A stretch of 21,747 bases of DNA from a virus: IMG/VR virus record IMGVR_UViG_3300021375_000189, positions 1 through 21,747 of that record; one strand, given 5' to 3'. The position numbers and the translations under genes are program-made. Below, one piece after another: positions 21,627 through 21,747 of this stretch. Each line of letters opens with the position of its first letter. Position 1 is the stretch's first letter. The notes under the pieces are model-generated. The model worked only from the letters and a program-made list of their open reading frames with translations. It ran no database searches and was not told where the DNA came from.

Positions 21627-21665
21627 AAATGGCCGCCCCTGGTTTTTCCTAGGGGCGGCCATTTT
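21627..21665 (+). terminator. Strong hairpin terminator after mazG
   Basis: AAATGGCCGCCCCT (21627-21640) pairs with AGGGGCGGCCATTT (21651-21664) in a perfect 14-bp stem with a ten-base loop, ending in TTTT. A short A run on the other arm would let it also work on the opposite strand. It closes the 19723-21538 operon. Confidence 0.8.
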
Positions 21666-21707
21666 GGTACTAGGAATATTCCTCATCGAAAGTTCTTGGG
21701 AAAGTTG

Positions 21708-21736
21708 TTGTGTTTCTCTCCGCGATGAGCGATAAC
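21708..21736 (+). promoter_or_regulatory. Possible promoter of the next gene at the window edge
   Basis: TTGTGT (21708-21713), 17 bases, then GATAAC (21731-21736), and seven bases later an ATG at 21744. Spacing matches the leaderless promoters seen elsewhere in the window, but the hexamers are imperfect. An ATG at 21725 (peptide MSDNSTH to the window end) is an alternative gene start. The window ends before either can be judged. Confidence 0.25.
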
Positions 21737-21747
21737 TCTACCCATGA

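Noticed and set aside
21536-21652. Readthrough extension of mazG by 37 codons
   Set aside because: The frame is open after TGA to TAG at 21650, but the protein already ends in the family-typical GDGDNR, and the extension overlaps the inverted repeats and terminator; treated as non-coding or a remnant.
1-21747. tRNA genes, CRISPR array, insertion sequences or integrase
   Set aside because: I looked for T-loop-like GTTCGAATC contexts, regularly spaced short repeats, transposase or integrase motifs and terminal inverted repeats and saw none that hold up by eye; a tRNAscan and HMM search would settle it.

Overview
The window is a stretch of a tailed double-stranded DNA phage genome (Caudoviricetes). 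All recognisable genes lie on the + strand and are tightly packed, and the DNA is GC-rich. The virion proteins resemble, from memory, proteins common in marine viral metagenomes (uncultured marine phages), so an aquatic phage is likely. The host cannot be named. Several replication-side genes have a -10-like box placed 6-7 bases before their ATG and no Shine-Dalgarno, which fits leaderless transcription and so a host that tolerates it, for example an actinobacterium. This is inference only.

Region 1 (1-2784) is the head module. It holds the 3' part of a DUF4055-type portal gene, a minor head/morphogenesis protein and a scaffolding protein. The major capsid gene normally expected right after the scaffold is not recognisable here.

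Region 2 (2941-12267) holds fibre-like and other virion proteins. There is a 970-residue fibre with an A-B-A-B internal repeat, two beta-rich virion proteins of 639 and 618 residues, a 67-residue coiled-coil protein, a 566-residue protein with a beta-helix-like centre, and two small structural proteins. The leaders before the first two large genes are structured.

Region 3 (12317-18496) holds replication and control genes. Two unknown proteins end at a strong terminator (13218-13250). Then come a small sigma-region-2-like protein, an unknown protein, a beta-clamp-like protein and a family A DNA polymerase whose N-terminus resembles a degenerate uracil-DNA-glycosylase fold. Two tiny membrane proteins follow, flanking a tandem 35-base repeat (period 45).

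Region 4 (18529-21538) holds a conserved phage protein, a predicted lipoprotein, a DnaX/gp44-like clamp-loader ATPase, a GroES-like co-chaperonin and a MazG-like nucleotide pyrophosphohydrolase. The last 209 bases are non-coding. They carry two interlocked inverted repeats and a strong hairpin terminator, and possibly the promoter of the next gene.

Read together, the phage appears to bring its own polymerase, clamp and clamp loader, a dNTP-pool enzyme and a co-chaperonin for folding. It also has a small sigma-like protein. Three replication-side genes share a promoter-like element (CGGYTNCC followed by TATCATAG) next to their start codons. The most notable points are this leaderless promoter set, the clamp plus loader with a Pol A, the possible UDG-like/PolA fusion, the structured RNA candidate after mazG, and the missing capsid gene.
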